A DNA stretch of 12,259 bases from Euperipatoides rowelli. Taxonomy: Eukaryota; Onychophora; Udeonychophora; Euonychophora; Peripatopsidae. The notes beneath the pieces were generated by a model. That model saw nothing but the letters and a program-made list of their open reading frames with translations. It did not search any database and had not been told where the DNA came from. A program made the position numbers and the translations under genes. The stretch lies in assembly GCA_003024985.2 (NCBI GenBank), contig PXIH01S0019281.1; one strand, written 5' to 3'. This document shows, one piece after another, positions 1 through 6,550 of this stretch (the stretch's first letter is position 1; each line of letters begins with the position of its first letter).

Positions 1-26
1 TCAATGTGGCTGGTAGCTGTATAATT

Positions 27-67
27 ATTAGTCGCCAAAATTTGCCATTAGTCGCCCCCTGGCGACT
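27..67. repeat. Short direct repeat plus hairpin
   Basis: ATTAGTCGCC occurs twice, at 27-36 and 47-56, with a 20-nt period. The second copy overlaps a perfect 7-bp inverted repeat, AGTCGCC (50-56) and GGCGACT (61-67), with loop CCCT. The block lies just upstream of the first recognisable LINE sequence. It could be the edge of another repeat or part of the LINE 5' region. I found nothing coding in 1-110. Confidence 0.5.
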
Positions 68-114
68 GGCGAGTAGGAATTTTCTACTCTACTTGGGGAC
101 ATGGTGTCAGCTGA

Positions 115-415
115 AGAAATTAATAATCATTGCAGGAGACTCGTGCACAAATTGGAATACTCGATTTGGGCGAAAAAAAGGAATACATAGGAACTACACT
201 CAAACATAAAAAAGGCAATTTAAATAGTAGGCAACTTATACTATTAGCACAGATATTTGGACTAAACATACAAACAACAAGAATCAAGTCAAAAATGGTC
301 CTAACAACCTGGACAAACAGAAAATCAGAATCACAGATAGTCAGGAAAGAAGACAAAAACATGCGTATGTCACATAAGTGCAAAAACAATAAAGGAAGTT
401 TCCACAGATCACAAA
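115..415 (+). pseudogene. LINE endonuclease domain, frameshifted
   Basis: This domain normally nicks the target DNA to prime reverse transcription. The strand-and-metal-binding segment K-L-I-I-I-A-G-D is read from 117 to about 146 in one frame. Sequence after that is read in a second frame: T-R-A-Q-I-G, then E-Y-I-G, N-L-N-S-R-Q-L, and TTW followed by SQI (about 133-340). The terminal catalytic motif S-T-D-H (401-412) lies in a third frame. This order, GD...IG...N-x-N-x-x-x-L...TW...Q-I...(S/T)DH, is that of APE-type LINE endonucleases. The N expected two residues after GD is displaced by the first frameshift. At least two frameshifts inactivate it. The upstream portion of the domain is not recognisable in the first 110 bases. 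Confidence 0.72.
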
Positions 416-458
416 ATAATAAAAGAAATAAAAATGGAATGAGACTACAGAAGATCTG

Positions 459-740
459 ATGCAAGAAAAAAGAAAGCCAAAAACCCAACAAAAGTGCAAT
501 CTAGAAAGGCTAAAAATACCAAATGAGAAACTGAATTTGTATGCAAAATCACTAAAAAACCAGGATGCACTAAAATTGGAACAAAACAAAGCAAGGTCTT
601 GGGAAGAGGTGGTATCATATACTCAACAAGCAGCAGCAGCAACATTAACAAACCATCTTCACCCAAATTACCTGGGAGAAGGAAAGCCACGGCAGCAATG
701 CTTAAAGCTCACTGCAACCACTACAGAGAGCCGGAAGATC
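459..740 (+). pseudogene. LINE linker between endonuclease and RT
   Basis: A charged reading frame opens at ATG 459 and contains LERLK, NEKLNLYAKSL and WEEVV segments followed by an alanine run (QQAAAATL). LINE polyproteins between endonuclease and RT usually carry such a region: a short helix, a W-x-x-(L/V) segment and an alanine-rich helix, followed by basic residues. The identification rests on position and pattern, not on catalytic motifs. The frame is lost around 650-740, before the tandem duplication. Confidence 0.5.
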
Positions 741-742
741 CA

Positions 743-1403
743 ATGATCAAAGCATGACTGAAAGAGGCCAACAGACAAAAAGCATACAGATATCAAGAAG
801 ACCGGAAATACAAAAATTTCTTCCAAAGACTTTGTCAGACATACAAGTTCCTAAAAAACAGAGATTCATTCTAATGTCAAAATGACAAGAAGAATTAGCG
901 CCACAAGGCGGGGAAGAGATTGACCTAATAATGGAAAAAGACCACTGGCCGATTTCAAGTCCAGCCACAGAAAGACAGATTGTGATTTGAGTGAATGAAT
1001 GGAAACCAAACTCAGCCCCAAGTTTGGATAGAATAAGTATGAAAGCAATGATCAAACCCAGACTGAAAGAAGCCAGAGATAACAGACAAAAAGCATACAG
1101 AGATCATGAAGACCGGAAATACAAAAATTTCTTCAAACATATTTTAAAGCTTCACCCCCTTCAAAGACTTTGTCAGACATACAAGTTCCTAAAAAAGAAC
1201 AAAAGAAGTAAAAAAAACAGCGATTCATTCCAATGTCAAAATGGCAAGAAGAATTAGCATTACAAGGCGGGAAGAGATTGACCTAATAATGGAAAAGGAC
1301 CACTGGCCGATTTCAAGTCCAGCCACGGAAAAAGAGATTGCGATTAGAGTGAATGAATGGAAACCAAACTCAGCCCCAGGTTTGGATAGAATAAGTATGA
1401 AAA
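743..1403 (+). repeat. Tandem duplication inside the LINE (two copies of about 305 and 356 bp)
   Basis: Copy A (743-1047) begins ATGATCAAAGC and copy B (1048-1403) begins ATGATCAAACC. Both run through CAGACAAAAAGCATACAGA, the GACCGGAAATACAAAAATTT segment, CAAAGACTTTGTCAGACATA, GAGATTGACCTAATAATGG and end in GATAGAATAAGTATGAAA. Copy A lacks about 24 bases present in B at 1135-1158, at a TTCTTC junction, and lacks another short stretch near 1200. Copy B retains the better RT entry motif N-E-W-K-P-N-S-A-P-G-L-D (about 1354-1389). In copy A that motif has G-to-S and it follows an in-frame TGA at 988. Both copies are in direct orientation. Confidence 0.9.
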
Positions 1404-2280
1404 TGCTGAAAGCATCACCAATTGAAATAAAGTGACATTGTCGAAATCCTTACCAGAGCTTGGATAGAAAATGAAATCCCAGAACAGTGGACGACGACGA
1501 TCCATGTGCTAATTCCAAAAATACAAAATCCCAAAACAACTTAAGACTACAGGCGAATAACACTCTGCAGTATTGCCTGCAAAACATTTACCGAAGGCTC
1601 TAGATGAGTGTACAGCAACCCTACCTGACTACCAAACGGCTTTCTTACCAAATAGATCGGTAAATGATCATGTGTCCACAACAAGGAGAATTCTAGAAGA
1701 CTGGAGAGCGGGAAAAAGAAACTATGCTAGCCTTAGACCTGGAAAAAGCATTTGACTCAGTGGATCATAGTGCAATAGTCACAATCTTAAAACACCAAAA
1801 AGTTCCACATTTCCTTATAAATAGAATCATCAAGGCCTGCCTCTATGAAGTGACGGCAATACTATGGTACGGTCAAGTAACAGACTTCAAAAGAAAGAAA
1901 ATAGGAGTAAAGCAAGAATGTCCACTCTCACCTCGTCTTTTTACATGGGCCCTGCAATAGAGACCATGATGGGTTACACAGTTCAATCTCACGCAAAACA
2001 ATATAACATCCCCAATTTTACTAGCAATTAGCATATGCAGATATTTTAATAATAGAAAAATATGAGGATATTCAATGCTTATTAAAAGAACTAGTGCCTA
2101 ACTTGGATTCAGTGGGGTTGAAACTTAACTGGGAGAAATGTCAAATTATGATAAAAGATCCAATGATTCCAAGGGAGGGATGGAAAAAACAGATTTATAT
2201 AAGAATAGGTGATTTCATGTTCAAAAAAGTAAATTCACTGAAATATCTAGGCTAGGAACCATTCTAACAAGTGATCTTGA
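1330..2280 (+). pseudogene. LINE reverse transcriptase domain, inactivated
   Basis: RT blocks can be followed in order. Entry block: N-E-W-K-P-N-S-A-P-G-L-D (about 1354-1389). Then Y-Q-T-A-F-L-P-N-R-S-V-N-D-H (about 1630-1670). Catalytic block A: L-A-L-D-L-E-K-A-F-D-S-V-D-H (1727-1768), in a different frame. Block B: G-V-K-Q-E-C-P-L-S-P (about 1906-1935), with E where the family has G. Block C: Y-A-D at 2034-2042 running straight into I-L-I-I-E, where active enzymes have Y-A-D-D. Block D/E: L-K-L-N-W-E-K-C (about 2121-2144) and K-Y-L-G (about 2241-2252), then a TAG stop. The second catalytic aspartate is missing, which would abolish activity even without the frameshifts. Confidence 0.88.
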
Positions 2281-2949
2281 CAGACCAGACACACAAAACC
2301 AAGAATAAAGAAAGCATATCAAACAATATACTGTATGCCATGTTAAATTCACTAGGACATCATAAGCTCAATTGGAACTTGATAACTTTATATAACACAG
2401 TAATAGCTCCAAACGGCTTTGCATGGTATAAAAACAACAGCTATGACGGAAGCAAACAGGGCATAATTGAGACATATAGAAAGGGAAATAATTCAAGTGA
2501 TAGCGCAAATATGTAGAAAGTTACCACCCAAACACCGCACAGCAAAATTGCTGCAAGGTGAAACAACAACAAAAATCATGTCATACAGAATAAGGTATTG
2601 GGCACACATCATCCGAAGGGAAAATAGGAGCATGATAGGAGCAGCATTTTGGCTCAGAGCACCCTACAAATAAGGTAGGAAGACCATGCTTTACTTGGAT
2701 TGACATTCTGAAGAGAGCCCTAAAGAAAGTCCCCACTCCACCAGAAGGTTGGAAAGAAATACAGTAGCTAAGGACAAACACAGGACAAAAAAAGAATCGA
2801 AAGTATTCTTTGAATGGGAAGAGTCTTCAGACAGCGAATTCTCTGACAACAAAAGCAAAGAAGAGACACACCCGAAAAGAAGAAAAATAAAAGGTAAAAT
2901 ATGGGAGAAGGGGGTGGGGGTGAGAGTTAAGAGAATGATGAAGAAATAA
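2281..2949 (+). pseudogene. LINE C-terminal region with GRP-TW motif and charged tail
   Basis: After the RT, fragments resembling the LINE thumb/C-terminal region appear: LNSLGHHKLNWNLITLYNTV (about 2345-2404), K-L-P-P-K-H-R-T-A-K-L-L (about 2519-2554) and Y-R-I-R-Y-W-A-H-I-I-R-R-E (about 2584-2622). K-V-G-R-P-C-F-T-W-I-D-I-L follows at 2672-2710, then P-P-E-G-W-K-E-I-Q and a TAG at 2765. In a neighbouring frame, coding-like sequence continues through K-D-K-H-R-T-K-K, an acidic serine-rich stretch (about 2812-2850) and a basic end to a TAA at 2947-2949. The original protein probably ended there, and the TAG at 2765 is a lesion or frame change. The function of this tail is not known to me. Confidence 0.62.
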
Positions 2950-3230
2950 TTACATATTACAGGGTTTATAATTACACAACACAGGAACAATAGATAGGCG
3001 GAGTAAATGCATGAGTTGGAATAAGTAGGATGACAAGCTACTGAATACAAAGGAATGCAAAAATGAAGCAAGGAAGAAAGAAGAAAAAAGGGGGGGGGGG
3101 AAAGGAATTGAAACTGGAAATTCAAACAAGATCAATAGAAGAAACTAAATTTAATTAGTAAATGTTTATTTGTTTTTCTGTCCAATGTTGTAATGTCATG
3201 GGTCGTTCTGTACAGGCTCTGTGCAGCTAG
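2950..3230 (+). mobile_element. LINE 3' untranslated region
   Basis: This is non-coding sequence after the LINE ORF. It includes a purine-rich stretch with an 11-G run (3090-3100) and the 17-bp block CTGTACAGGCTCTGTGC at 3208-3224. The same 17 bp occurs at 7088-7104 in the second copy. The distance from the shared GTAGGAAGACCATG block to this block is 533 nt here and 534 nt in copy 2. Sequence after about 3230 is not shared, so the tail seems truncated or replaced. Confidence 0.75.
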
Positions 3231-3238
3231 TATTTTAA

Positions 3239-3261
3239 AGATAGGGTTTGAAGTCCTATCT
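3239..3261. repeat. Small perfect hairpin next to the LINE end
   Basis: AGATAGG (3239-3245) pairs with CCTATCT (3255-3261) across a 9-nt loop. It sits directly after the point where LINE homology ends. It may be a relic of the insertion junction or chance. Confidence 0.4.
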
Positions 3262-3343
3262 AATTAGCATATTTAAAATCTTCAGAACTGAGTTGACAAG
3301 AAGATGTGAAAAGATTCAAGTGACTTCCGGGAAAAAAGACAGG

Positions 3344-3377
3344 AGCCAATCAAATTGCATCTTAATTTTGATTGGCT
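3344..3377. promoter_or_regulatory. Inverted pair of CCAAT boxes
   Basis: AGCCAATCAAA (3344-3354) and its exact reverse complement TTTGATTGGCT (3367-3377) are separated by 12 nt. Each arm contains a full CCAAT box in the context preferred by the trimeric factor NF-Y (CCAATCA). The pair lies about 130-160 bp upstream of the TATA box at 3505. NF-Y binding is inferred from the motif only. Confidence 0.6.
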
Positions 3378-3471
3378 AAAAAGCACAGACACTGAGAGGA
3401 CATGTACGGACCGCAGTGAAGGCATATGCTAATTTTTAAGCAGGAAAGTCACTCATTAGTTAAGCTCTAAA

Positions 3472-3481
3472 ATGACGTCAT
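3472..3481. promoter_or_regulatory. Palindromic cAMP-response element (CRE)
   Basis: ATGACGTCAT is a 10-bp perfect palindrome containing the complete CREB/ATF site TGACGTCA (3473-3480). It lies 24 nt upstream of the TATA box, a usual promoter-proximal position. Confidence 0.65.
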
Positions 3482-3504
3482 GATGTTTCAATCTGACCCT
3501 AATG

Positions 3505-3540
3505 TATAAAAACACAATTGAATAATGTTACATCACTATT
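3505..3540 (+). promoter_or_regulatory. TATA box and initiator of the unknown module
   Basis: TATAAAAA (3505-3512) is preceded by ACCCT and followed by TCACTATT, whose A (3535) is exactly 30 nt after the first T of the TATA box. That is the canonical spacing for an RNA polymerase II start, so transcription is predicted to begin near 3535. The first ATG downstream of this point is the one at 3605, giving a leader of about 70 nt. The same layout recurs at 4913-4947. Confidence 0.62.
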
Positions 3541-3604
3541 TCCTCTACTACTACCATAGAGAGAGAACATTCCTGTGTTATATTATTCAAAGCCTTTCAT
3601 TACC

Positions 3605-3959
3605 ATGTCAACCTTCGCCGCCAATATCACCTCAAATGCCGGGACGTCTGAAGCCTCCTCCACNGATGCACCCAACGCGGTTAGCATCATCATGAACACC
3701 ACAGACGTTGAGGCACTCAGTCCCAATGCCGGGAACTTTATACTAAGTGCGGCAGGTGTAGAGACCTTCAACCCCGTTAACCTAACTCCGGAGATGGAGA
3801 CTCTCACCTTCCAAGATATCGATGGGCTTTTGGTTACCCTTCTCCAAGCAGGGAGAGCCGAGTTAGAATATCATCACCAGCCAATGCAACAACATCGTGC
3901 TAGCGGCAATGGAGAAGCACCTCCTGGAGAAGGAGTTGGAGCCAAGGCTAAAGAAATCG
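3605..3959 (+). CDS. Exon 1 of the unknown unit (118 codons plus one base)
   Basis: The ATG at 3605 is the first after the predicted transcription start and has A at -3. The N-terminal part is rich in S, T, N and A. A 10-nt in-frame direct repeat, AATGCCGGGA (3635-3644 and 3725-3734), marks a loose repeat of about 30 residues (two N-A-G segments). It continues with P-E-M-E-T-L-T-F-Q-D-I-D-G-L-L. The ambiguous base N at 3664 is the third position of a threonine codon and does not alter the protein. From about 3866 to 3959 a second frame is also open and reads as an amphipathic helix rich in E, K and L (M-E-K-H-L-L-E-K-E-L-E). A one-base frameshift near 3866 is therefore possible. I see no signal peptide or membrane segment. 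Confidence 0.55.
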
Positions 3960-4112
3960 GTATGTATTTTTAAAAATATTTTTTTAAGTTTTTATTTTAC
4001 CATATGTTTTATACTCATTATCAAAAATGTTTTCCAAGTCTTTTTTAATTTAGTAAGCTTACATGTTTTATTAGATACTCAATATTTTTTTTTTCTTTTA
4101 TTTATTTTTTAG
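3960..4112 (+). other. Predicted spliceosomal intron of the unknown unit
   Basis: The donor is TCG|GTATGT at 3960 and the acceptor is TTTATTTTTTAG| at 4112, after a long T-rich tract (4080-4110). It is 153 nt long and much more AT-rich than the flanking coding sequence. Length is a multiple of three and the exon frame continues across it. If the alternative frame at the end of exon 1 is the true one, an AG at 4137-4138 would instead keep that frame joined to the exon 2 frame. Confidence 0.62.
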
Positions 4113-4303
4113 AAAATTTCAAACCCATCAGGTTGGAGATAGAAGTCATCACTATCATCCATGATCTGCCACCGGCAGCAGCATTTCTAATTAATTGTGG
4201 TTTTTTCTTCTGTGATGACCACTTTGTGAAGGGGAGGGACTATTTCGCTGACCCCATTCACTATTATGATGGTTTTGCTCAAACAATACCAGGGGTTGAC
4301 TGA
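4113..4303 (+). CDS. Exon 2 of the unknown unit, up to the first stop
   Basis: Read in the exon 1 frame, it contains the hydrophobic and aromatic segments H-D-L-P-P-A-A-A-F-L-I, C-G-F-F-F-C-D-D-H-F and D-P-I-H-Y-Y-D-G-F, then stops at TGA 4301-4303. The other two frames carry early stops at the beginning of the exon (TAG at 4140-4142 and TGA at 4162-4164), which supports this frame. No known domain is recognised. The C-x4-C-D-D-H spacing might suit metal binding, but that is speculation. Confidence 0.5.
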
Positions 4304-4366
4304 GTTTGAAGTCACCCCTCTACCAACATCACAACAGGATTCTGACATGACCATAATCCCCTCCTT

Positions 4367-4726
4367 ATGGGTAACATTCTCCTCCTGCTTGGATACATAC
4401 ACCACAACACCCCTGATCACTCCACACCCATGGAGACCTCTACAACACAGTCATCCTCCACACCACCACTGTCATCCTCTGCACCATCCACACCTGGCAA
4501 TCAAACGATCCCTCACCCACTCCTACCACCTACCCCACATAAGAAAGCCTTTGAGTTTAAGTGCCACGATCGGTGTTGTGATCGACTGGAGATCGAGGGG
4601 ACCTACTTCTGCGAGGACCTCTACTCCTCCAATTTACTAGGCCACCCGAACTCTATAACAAATACACGGGATCACAACACCGATAAAAAGGCAGAGGATA
4701 TACATACCGCTTATGAAGACAAGTAG
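4367..4726 (+). pseudogene. C-terminal part of the unknown unit: P/S/T-rich linker and cysteine cluster
   Basis: This is the same frame as exons 1 and 2, separated from them by three TGA codons (4301, 4307, 4343). It opens with a short hydrophobic stretch, followed by a P/S/T-rich linker (about 4427-4540). Next comes a cysteine segment C-x3-C-C-x10-C (codons at 4562, 4574, 4577 and 4610) with acidic and aromatic residues, and a hydrophilic end at TAG 4724-4726. The neighbouring frame open from 4266 to 4640 is histidine- and proline-rich downstream, looks like a shadow there, and is protein-like only in its first 30-40 codons. The stop immediately before the poly(A) signal makes this the likely true C terminus. 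Confidence 0.5.
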
Positions 4727-4730
4727 GAGG

Positions 4731-4757
4731 AATAAAACTCCAGCACCTACTAATAAA
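4731..4757 (+). terminator. Poly(A) signals of the unknown unit
   Basis: AATAAA occurs at 4731-4736 and again at 4752-4757, starting 5 and 26 nt after the TAG stop at 4724-4726. Two canonical hexamers this close to a stop codon suggest a very short 3' UTR. A GT-rich downstream element is not obvious. Confidence 0.55.
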
Positions 4758-4889
4758 AAAAATATCTAAGCATTCTGCCTAAACCATAAGACTCCATTTT
4801 TCCTCTACGTCATCACATCTTCTTTAACCTGATAGCTCAACTCCTCAAGCAATTAAAAGAAAGCAATAACCTAGTGAACTTTTTTTTAA

Positions 4890-4947
4890 CCAATCATAGA
4901 AGAGATCACCCTTATATAAACTTTTTTCTAACATATTTTTCACTGTT
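4890..4947 (+). promoter_or_regulatory. Second promoter with the same core layout
   Basis: CCAATCA (4890-4896) is followed by CACCCT and TATATAAA (4913-4920), then TCACTGTT (4940-4947). The initiator A (4942) is 29 nt after the first T of the TATA element. The first promoter has ACCCT, TATAAAAA and TCACTATT at the same spacing. A CREB/ATF-like TACGTCA lies upstream at 4806-4812, and TTACGTCA lies just inside the following ORF (4972-4979). Confidence 0.55.
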
Positions 4948-4955
4948 TTAAAAAG

Positions 4956-5036
4956 ATGCATATCACCATGATTACGTCAAATGATTCAGAATCTACTTCA
5001 AATGGAATACCATCTACTGTACTTCAGTTGAGATAG
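4956..5036 (+). CDS. Short ORF (26 codons) behind the second promoter
   Basis: ATG at 4956, with a second in-frame ATG at 4968, leads to TAG 5034-5036. The second ATG has context ATCACCATG, nearly the same as ATTACCATG at 3605. The peptide contains I-T-S-N followed by an S/T/E-rich run and a proline, resembling the start of exon 1 of the first unit (I-T-S-N-A-G-T-S-E-A-S-S-T). It may be the 5' end of a second copy of the unit, decayed and then interrupted by the hAT-like terminus at 5068. Alternatively the likeness is chance in a low-complexity peptide. Confidence 0.35.
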   Translation: MHITMITSNDSESTSNGIPSTVLQLR

Positions 5037-5067
5037 TATATGCTCCGATATATCCACCCGTTCCTAG

Positions 5068-5106
5068 CAGGGGCGGATCCAGAAATTTTCTGGGGGGGGG
5101 GGGGGG
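5068..5106 (+). mobile_element. hAT-like terminal inverted repeat (one end only)
   Basis: CAGGGGCGGATCCAG (5068-5082) is the kind of terminus found on many non-autonomous hAT DNA transposons. It is followed by a small palindrome, CCAGAAA-T-TTTCTGG (5079-5093), and a 15-G run (5092-5106). No matching CCGCCCCTG end was seen downstream, so the extent is unknown and the other end is lost or diverged. The 8 bp to its left (5060-5067, GTTCCTAG) are the candidate target site. The frame reading G-A-D-P-E-I-F-W-G-G-G here is a well-known spurious translation of such repeats. Confidence 0.6.
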
Positions 5107-6335
5107 CACAATCATTTCCCTCTTATTTCCTACAGTTATGTTTTTTAGCTTTAAACGTCAAAATGAATTCCAATAAACGTCTAGTAAATTGTGTAAAATA
5201 TTTTTGCTCTATTTACTGCTTTACGAAAATCCATTTTCAAAGACGATATGTTCAAATGAAATCAATTAAGATAAGAACAGCAGTGTGTCTGCTCTACTTA
5301 GAAAACTTAAAGTATGATTGGTAAAATTGAACTTCTGATAAGATGGAGAGCAAATGGATTGGTCTGTGTAATTATTGGATTTTTTTTTAATATTTAAGGA
5401 CGATGACTGATGCCTATCTGTCTTTTAATTGTGCATACCTGACTGCATGTGTGCACATGATCTTACAGAGAACTATCCGTTTTTATCAACGGTTAAGCAT
5501 TGCATAATAGTATAAATAAGCCTTAAAGAACAAAAATATGCCAAATCATGCTTCTTAATAAAACCCGCTGTATAAAATAAAGAAAAACATTGTTTATATA
5601 ATGTTATTCTGAACCCATTCTGCATTTTAACAAAATCTATGAAGGTTAACTCATCTCAAGTTACCTGGTTATGTCATATACAGTACTATTATACAGTATA
5701 CAATAAACAGGCACAAATAATAATCTGTGCTTTATTGGTTTTCTTAATTTTGTTCAATCAAGACTATTAGCATAATTGATTTCAGTAGAGATTGGGCAAT
5801 CTTGGACAAATGTCCACCTAAATTTGGTAGATTTTTAACTTTATTAAAATTAATTCTAATCACTAACAAAATAAAAAGTAATTTAAAGTAGACCTACCGG
5901 TAATATAAAACTCCATATCCATGCGTCTGTGAGCCAAGATTTTACTTTCTTTTGTCATATTTGTTTGCTGCTGCGCAAAATGTAGGTTACAAACACATGC
6001 TTTTATTACAATTTCAATACACTAGTACAAGAGCTTCATTCATGGGATAGAACACAATCGGTCAATATTCAATTTCTTTCCATGTTTTGTCAAACATCTC
6101 TTTGGAGACAGCTGTGTTAGCGTCTTAAGGCCATTTTTCAATGTTGAAACATTAGGTACTGATGTTGAATAGACATCTCACCCAATTCATGTCAGGAAAT
6201 GAGGCATTAAGAAAGTCTCCAACTATTAATCTCCAATGTTCTAGTGCGCCATCCTGCTGTTAAATCATCCAAGATTGTAACTTATCCAATTAAGGTGCAA
6301 CAAAATACTACATCATGTCTAGGTTCTGACAATTG
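5107..6335. other. AT-rich stretch without a recognised gene
   Basis: I see no convincing ORF, RNA gene or complete repeat here. The left part may be the body of the hAT-like element. A direct repeat ATACAGTA occurs at 5678-5685 and 5691-5698. Confidence 0.5.
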
Positions 6336-6371
6336 CACCTATTAAGAAATAATAAAAAATTCACAAATTTT
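6336..6371 (+). repeat. Remnant matching the LINE 3' tail
   Basis: CACCTATTAAGAAA then TAATAAAA, followed by ATTCAC and AAATTT, closely matches 7269-7312 at the end of the second LINE copy, where the same words occur in the same order. It looks like a detached LINE 3' terminus, or the tail of a third copy truncated almost completely. Confidence 0.5.
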
Positions 6372-6550
6372 TCATTGGCTGCTACCTATAATGACTACTT
6401 AAGGCATGGCCAAAGAAATGTCTAGACAGGGAAGAAACAAAAAGTAGGGAAGAATCAAGCAAAAGTAATCAATTTAAAAAATGGAGTTTAGATATAAACA
6501 TCTAATTCTAAGGTTTGTTAAATTTGCCAAAGAATAAATAAGCATACAAG

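Larger units (their letters stand above)
115..3230 (+). mobile_element. Degenerate non-LTR retrotransposon (LINE, apurinic-endonuclease type), copy 1
   Basis: Domain order along the + strand is typical of an APE-type LINE: endonuclease (about 118-415), linker (about 459-1250), reverse transcriptase (about 1330-2280), C-terminal region with a GRP-x-x-TW-x-D motif (2672-2730), acidic/basic tail, then 3' UTR. Every domain is scattered over three frames by small indels and stop codons, so the copy is dead. The C-terminal GRP...TW...W-K-E-I layout recalls RTE-like LINEs, but I cannot assign the clade. The left end is not defined. The right end is placed near 3230 because the match to the second copy at 6551-7310 stops there. 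The 3' part is shared with that copy at nearly the same spacing. Confidence 0.85.
3605..4726 (+). pseudogene. Unrecognised gene-like unit, one intron, probably degenerate
   Basis: The unit has a promoter, first-ATG start in good context (ACCATGT), a GT-AG intron, a final stop at 4724-4726 and poly(A) signals 5 and 26 nt later. In the ATG frame, exon 1 (3605-3959) joins exon 2 (4113-) with the frame kept, and reads to TGA 4301-4303, predicting 181 residues. Two further in-frame TGA codons follow at 4307 and 4343. The same frame then reopens (4367-4726) and carries a proline/serine/threonine-rich stretch and a cysteine cluster. A neighbouring frame is open across the stop-rich gap from 4266, which suggests two compensating frameshifts. 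I do not recognise the protein. It could be a transposon gene, a tandem host gene or an endogenous viral remnant. By hand count about 61% of third positions are G or C in the first 76 codons, against 24% in the PTB exon. Confidence 0.6.

Noticed and set aside
120-690. Overlapping minus-strand frames resembling membrane proteins
   Set aside because: They are complements of the LINE endonuclease and linker, whose lysine-rich codons read as phenylalanine and leucine on the other strand.
2691-3125. Minus-strand open frame of 144 codons, hydrophobic and serine-rich
   Set aside because: It is antisense to the purine-rich LINE tail and 3' UTR. The leucine/serine/phenylalanine richness is what the complement of A/G-rich DNA gives.
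3960-4112. Reading the unknown unit straight through its intron
   Set aside because: All frames hit stops in this T-rich stretch, and both boundaries fit GT-AG consensus.
4266-4640. Histidine/proline-rich frame overlapping the C-terminal part of the unknown unit
   Set aside because: Only its first third looks protein-like. The rest reads as a shadow of the P/S/T-rich and cysteine-containing frame that ends just before the poly(A) signal.
5040-5324. 94-codon frame containing G-A-D-P-E-I-F-W-G-G-G
   Set aside because: This peptide is a known artefact of translating hAT-like terminal repeats followed by poly-G. Nothing downstream supports a gene.
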